64,000 bases of DNA from Sphingomonas sanxanigenens DSM 19645 = NX02 (GTDB lineage: Bacteria; Pseudomonadota; Alphaproteobacteria; Sphingomonadales; Sphingomonadaceae): positions 3,528,520 through 3,592,519 of the forward strand of contig NZ_CP006644.1 of the NCBI RefSeq assembly GCF_000512205.2, written 5' to 3'. Positions 60,574 to 64,000 of the stretch are shown here, piece after piece. The position numbers and the translations under genes are program-made. Under the pieces are notes generated by a model that was given only the letters and a program-made list of their open reading frames with translations, was not told where the DNA came from and did not search any database. Numbering within the stretch: position 1 is the stretch's first letter; the number at the start of each line of letters is the position of its first letter.

Positions 60574-62592
60574 ATGGTCCGCGACGGCGACGTCGCGGTG
60601 ATCCGCATCGACGAGCCGCCGGTCAACGCGGCCACCGATGCGGTCTGCGCGGGGCTCGCGGCGGCGCTCGACGCGTTCGAAGCCGATGCGGCGAGCCGTG
60701 CGGCTGTGATCCTGTGCGGCGGCAAGGGCTTCATCGCCGGCGCCGACATCAAGGCGATGGATGCCGTCCCCGATGCGCCGCCCCTGCCCGATCTGATCGA
60801 CCGTATCGAAGCGCTCGACAAGCCGATCCTCGCCGCGATCCACGGGCCGGCGCTGGGCGGCGGGCTGGAACTCGCACTCGCCTGCCATGGCCGCATCGCC
60901 GGCGCGGATGCGCGCTTCGGCCTGCCCGAGGTGAAGCTGGGGCTGATCCCCGGTGCCGGCGGCACCCAGCGCCTGCCGCGCCTCGCCGGTATCGGCATCA
61001 CCATCGACCTTGCTGTGGACGGGCGCGAGATCGACGCCGCCACCGCGCTGTCGGTCGGGCTGATCGACGCGATCGCCGAAGGGCCATTGCGCGAAGCGGC
61101 CATCGCCCACGCCCGTACTCTGGCCGGCCAACCGCCGCGCCGTACCCGCGAACTGCCGATGCCGGCGGATGGCCATGCGCTGGTCGAGGCGGCGGCACCC
61201 AAGGTCGCAAAGAAGGCGCGCGGCCGTCGCGCGCCGCTGCTTGCGCTCGACGCGATCCGCTTCGGGCTCGACCATCCGTTCGACGAAGCGCTGGCCAATG
61301 AGAAGGCCGTCGCGATCGCCGCGTTGCGATCCGAGGAATCGCGCGCGCTACGCCACCTGTTCCTCGCCGAACGCCGGGTGCGCCGCGATGCCGCGGACGC
61401 GCCAACGCGGACGATCGCCACGGTCGGCGTCGTCGGGCTCGGCACGATGGGGCGCGGCATCGTTCAGGCGCTGGCGGCGGCCGGCGTGGAAACCATCGCG
61501 GTCGCGCGCGGCGATGCCTCATTGGCCAGGGCGCAGGCCGCGGTCGAGAAGGCGTGGGCAAAGCCTGGCAATACGCGGGCCGCGGCGCTGGTCCGCTGGT
61601 CGAGCGATCTCGCCGCGCTCGCCGACGCCGATCTGGTGATCGAATCGATCGGCGAGGCGATGGTCGACAAGACCGCGCTGTTCGCGGCGCTCGGCGGCAT
61701 CGCCAAACCCGGCGCGATCCTCGCGAGCAACACCTCCTACCTCGATATCGATGCACTTGCGGCCGCCTCCGGCCGAGCCGCCGACGTCGCCGGGCTGCAC
61801 TTCTTCAACCCGGCCCAGGTGATGCGGCTGGTGGAGGTCGTGGCCGGCGCGGCGACCGCGCCGGATGTCGTCGCGACCTTGATGGGCTTCGCGCGGCGGA
61901 TCGGCAAGATCGCGATCCTGAGCGGCGTGTGCGACGGGTTCGTCGTCAACCGGTTGCTCGCGAAGCGCTCGCGCGAGGCCTATTTCCTGCTCGAGGAAGG
62001 CGCCAGCCCTTATGCGGTCGATCGCGTCATCGCCGGTTTCGGTTTCCCGATGGGCCCCTTCGCGCTGGGCGATCTCGCCGGCATCGACGTCCAGCGCGCC
62101 GCACGCATCGCCCGCGCCGATCGGCTGTCCCCGCGCGAACGTCGCGCCGACTTCGTCGACCAGCTGTTCGCCGCCGGCCGCCTCGGCCGCCGCGCGGGCA
62201 AGGGCTGGTATGCCTATGGCGAGGATGGCAGGCCAGCGCCCGATCCCGAGATCGAGAGCCTCGTCTCCGCGCATGGCGCCCGCCACGGCGTCGCCCGGCG
62301 CGCGATCGGCGAGGACGAAATCCGCGACCGGCTGATCCTCGCGATGGTCAACGAAGGCGCGAAGCTGATCGACGAGGGCATCGTGGCCGGGCCGGATGCG
62401 ATCGACATCGCGCTGGTCCACGGCATCGGCTTCCCGGCTCATCTCGGCGGCCCCATGTGGTGGGCGGACCGGCAGGGCCTGACCGGCGTCGCCACCACAG
62501 TCACCCGCTTCGCCGCCGAGCAGGGCGATGAATATTGGCAGCCCGCGGCCGGGTTGCTCGACCGCGCGGCAACGAACCGCACCTTCTACTGA
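60574..62592 (+). CDS. FadB/FadJ-like enoyl-CoA hydratase / 3-hydroxyacyl-CoA dehydrogenase (672 aa)
   Basis: This is a bifunctional beta-oxidation enzyme. The hydratase domain (1-190) keeps both catalytic glutamates, E99 (GGGLELAL) and E119 (GLPEVKLGLIPGAGG). The dehydrogenase part begins at about 283 with the NAD motif VGLGTMGRGI (288-293) and has H409 in LHFFNPAQVMRLVEVV and GFVVNRLL; a C-terminal dehydrogenase domain follows (ALVHGIGFPAHLGGPM). ATG 60574 has GAGAGGCAG upstream, whereas ATG 60556 has none. It would run hydration and oxidation of an acyl-CoA chain and is followed 16 bases later by an AhpD-like gene. Confidence 0.94.
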   Translation: MVRDGDVAVIRIDEPPVNAATDAVCAGLAAALDAFEADAASRAAVILCGGKGFIAGADIKAMDAVPDAPPLPDLIDRIEALDKPILAAIHGPALGGGLELALACHGRIAGADARFGLPEVKLGLIPGAGGTQRLPRLAGIGITIDLAVDGREIDAATALSVGLIDAIAEGPLREAAIAHARTLAGQPPRRTRELPMPADGHALVEAAAPKVAKKARGRRAPLLALDAIRFGLDHPFDEALANEKAVAIAALRSEESRALRHLFLAERRVRRDAADAPTRTIATVGVVGLGTMGRGIVQALAAAGVETIAVARGDASLARAQAAVEKAWAKPGNTRAAALVRWSSDLAALADADLVIESIGEAMVDKTALFAALGGIAKPGAILASNTSYLDIDALAAASGRAADVAGLHFFNPAQVMRLVEVVAGAATAPDVVATLMGFARRIGKIAILSGVCDGFVVNRLLAKRSREAYFLLEEGASPYAVDRVIAGFGFPMGPFALGDLAGIDVQRAARIARADRLSPRERRADFVDQLFAAGRLGRRAGKGWYAYGEDGRPAPDPEIESLVSAHGARHGVARRAIGEDEIRDRLILAMVNEGAKLIDEGIVAGPDAIDIALVHGIGFPAHLGGPMWWADRQGLTGVATTVTRFAAEQGDEYWQPAAGLLDRAATNRTFY

Positions 62593-62608
62593 CGAGAGGA
62601 GAGACCCC

Positions 62609-63163
62609 ATGCGTATCGACGTACCGTCGGCTCAGGCGCACGATCCCTATGGCTACGCCACCGCGCATCTCGCGCCCGAGATCATGACGGCGGGCGGCGC
62701 GTTCAGCCACGCCGTCTATCGCCACTCCAAATTGTCGCTGCGCGAGTTCGAGGGCGCCCGCGCGCGCACCGCCGAACTCAATGGCTGCGTGATCTGCCAG
62801 CAATTCCGCGCCGCACGCGATCTGGGCGGCATGTTCTCCGGAACCGGCACCCGCGGCACCGTCGTCGACAACGGCCCCGCGCCCGACGAAGCCTATTATG
62901 CCGCCGTGCTCGACTGGCGCACATCGCCCCTGTTCAGCGACCGCGAGCGCCTCGCCATCGAGTTCGCCGAACGCTTCGGCACCGAGCCCAAATCGCTCGC
63001 CGAGGACGAGGACTTCTGGGCCAAGGCGCGCGCCGCCTTCTCCGACGCGGAGATTGCGGATCTCGCCAATTCGGTGGCGTGCTGGGTCGGGCTCGGCCGG
63101 GTGGCGCATGTGCTGGGGTTCGACGAGGTGTGCCTGCCGTTTACGGCCGAAGCGGCGGAATAA
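62609..63163 (+). CDS. Carboxymuconolactone decarboxylase / AhpD-family protein (184 aa)
   Basis: This is a CMD-fold protein with the redox pair C60-V-I-C63 (LNGCVICQQFRAARD), as in AhpD-type peroxidase partners, and the C-terminal ANSVACWVGLGRVAHVLG. True decarboxylases usually lack the CxxC pair, so a thiol-redox or detoxification role is more likely. GAGAGGAGAG precedes ATG 62609. It is co-transcribed with the FadB-like gene. Such proteins frequently accompany steroid and terpenoid gene sets in sphingomonads, with unclear roles. Confidence 0.88.
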   Translation: MRIDVPSAQAHDPYGYATAHLAPEIMTAGGAFSHAVYRHSKLSLREFEGARARTAELNGCVICQQFRAARDLGGMFSGTGTRGTVVDNGPAPDEAYYAAVLDWRTSPLFSDRERLAIEFAERFGTEPKSLAEDEDFWAKARAAFSDAEIADLANSVACWVGLGRVAHVLGFDEVCLPFTAEAAE

Positions 63164-63184
63164 AGGGCTTCCGCTCCTCCTCCC

Positions 63185-63315
63185 CCGTTCGCCCCGAGCG
63201 CAGTCAAGGGGGCCGTCGAGCGAAGCCAAGACGGCTTTGGGGACACGCTCCGAGCGGGTCTCGGTTCTCGGCTGCGCTCGAACCACCCCTCGACTGCGCT
63301 CGGGGCGAACGGGAG
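63185..63315. repeat. Interspersed long inverted repeat, copy C (reverse orientation)
   Basis: The sequence runs CCGTTCGCCCCGAGCGCAGT ... CTCCGAGCGGGTCTCGGTTC ... CTGCGCTCGGGGCGAACGGG and is the near reverse complement of the copy at 13736-13870. It lies between two genes whose 3' ends face each other, as copy B does. Confidence 0.85.
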
Positions 63316-63352
63316 AGGTTTTGGCCACGTCTCGCTCAGCACGTCGTTGGCC

Positions 63353-64000
63353 TCACAGTTCCGCCACGAACTCCACCATCAGCCGGCTGACATCCGCCGC
63401 CCGTTCGAGCTGGATCAGATGCCCCGCCCTGGGCAGCATCTCCACCCGCCGCACGTCGCTGTAGTGGCACGGGATCGCACCGATCGGATCCTCGCCGTGC
63501 CAGGCTTCCAGGTCGACGTCATTCTCGCTGCCGATGAAGAAAAAGGGCCGCCCGCTCGGCCGGTGGCGCCAGGCCGCGCGCTGTTCCCAGCGCAGGTCCA
63601 TCGCGCGGTACCAGTTGAGCCCGCCGGTGAAGCCCGAGCGGCTATAGTCCGACAGCGCCCACTCGAACTCCCACTCCTCCAGCCAGGGCCAGGGCAAGGG
63701 CGGCGCCTCCGGCAGCGCGTCGATATAGGGCGTGCCGGGCGGATGCTTCCACACGTCGAGATAATGATAGTCGCCCGACAGCGCATAAAGCACCTTCTGC
63801 AGGAACGCGCGCGGCGCCGCGTCGAGCGCGTCATCGGCAGGGCCGACGGGCCGAAAATAATCGATGTGGACGAAATGGCCCTTCGCCCATTCCGCCGCCT
63901 CGGCAAGCGGTGCCTTGTCCGGCGTGTCGGGATAGAAGGGGTTCTCGAGCCCGATCACCGCGCGCACGCGCTCGGGGTGGAGGTAGGCGAGATCGTAGAT
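63353..64000 (-). CDS. Epoxide-hydrolase-like alpha/beta hydrolase, C-terminal part
   Basis: The gene runs off the right edge; 215 C-terminal residues are visible from IYDLAYLHPERVRAVIGLE to the end. HFVHIDYFRPVGPAD and APPLPWPWL match the cap of the hydrolase at 59412-60464, and LPRAGHLIQLERAADVSRL carries the catalytic histidine. The two proteins are clearly paralogues. The nucleophile region is outside the window. It faces the FadB-AhpD pair across repeat copy C and likely belongs to the same catabolic region. Confidence 0.85.
   Translation of the reverse strand: MYDLAYLHPERVRAVIGLENPFYPDTPDKAPLAEAAEWAKGHFVHIDYFRPVGPADDALDAAPRAFLQKVLYALSGDYHYLDVWKHPPGTPYIDALPEAPPLPWPWLEEWEFEWALSDYSRSGFTGGLNWYRAMDLRWEQRAAWRHRPSGRPFFFIGSENDVDLEAWHGEDPIGAIPCHYSDVRRVEMLPRAGHLIQLERAADVSRLMVEFVAEL

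Noticed and set aside
40027-63163. Complete steroid degradation locus
   Set aside because: No ketosteroid dehydrogenase, KshAB, HsaACBD/TesB-type ring-cleavage or 7-alpha enzymes are present; only side-chain-type genes can be supported.

Overview
The window is GC-rich, densely packed chromosomal DNA from an alphaproteobacterium. It looks like a sphingomonad (Sphingomonadaceae). The reasons are four large TonB-dependent receptors (TBDRs) paired with catabolic gene sets, Tat-type leaders on periplasmic hydrolases, a GC-rich interspersed repeat present three times, and genes chained by 4-base ATGA/GTGA overlaps. I see no rRNA, tRNA, CRISPR array, insertion sequence, phage module or replication origin. 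Family assignments are made by eye from motifs, length and context; no database search was possible.

Layout. (1) 1-7264, minus strand: MocR-type regulator, PaiB-like flavoprotein, Tat-exported amidohydrolase, TBDR, and the N-terminal part of a propeller protein. This reads as an uptake and hydrolysis unit for peptide-like or amide compounds. (2) 7480-15762: an HSL-type esterase, a threonine dehydratase-like enzyme, an ornithine decarboxylase followed by a deoxyhypusine-synthase-like protein (a likely polyamine pair), a GH27 enzyme and a DUF885 protein. (3) 15828-21196, plus strand: five genes joined by short overlaps (crotonase-fold protein, N-formylglutamate amidohydrolase, NAD(P)HX repair enzyme, RumA/TrmA-type methyltransferase, ClC antiporter). 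(4) 21366-28309: small proteins, two outer-membrane barrels, a papain-fold peptidase with a small partner gene, and uvrB.

(5) 28311-39259 is a catabolic island. A minus-strand chain runs TBDR, Rieske oxygenase, TauD-type dioxygenase, MFS transporter, isochorismatase-type hydrolase, creatininase-type amidohydrolase, cupin. A LysR-TetR pair diverges from it. Nearby is an AtzE-like amidase with a 59-residue AtzG-like partner. The enzyme set suggests oxidation and stepwise hydrolysis of a nitrogen-rich, possibly cyclic amide or ureide; the substrate is unknown. (6) 39391-40023 is a riboflavin synthase gene.

(7) 40027-64000 is the most striking part. A minus-strand operon of about 11 kb (51379 to 40027) encodes an AtuA-family protein, a Coq4 homologue, an alpha/beta hydrolase, an acyl-CoA synthetase, two acyl-CoA dehydrogenases, a MaoC-DUF35 protein, a small MaoC hydratase, an Ltp2-like thiolase/aldolase and an MFS transporter. 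The last five enzymes match in size, kind and nearly in order the mycobacterial igr genes (fadE28-fadE29-chsH2-chsH1-ltp2) that remove a three-carbon steroid side chain. An AraC-type regulator, two TBDRs, an SDR, a TIM-barrel protein, two related epoxide-hydrolase-like proteins, a FadB-like bifunctional enzyme and an AhpD-like protein follow. A TTGCGTAG/CTACGCAA motif recurs in three promoter regions here, and a 20-bp-spaced direct repeat lies before the AtuA gene. My inference is a regulon for uptake and side-chain shortening of a polycyclic terpenoid or steroid acid. No ring-degradation genes are in the window.
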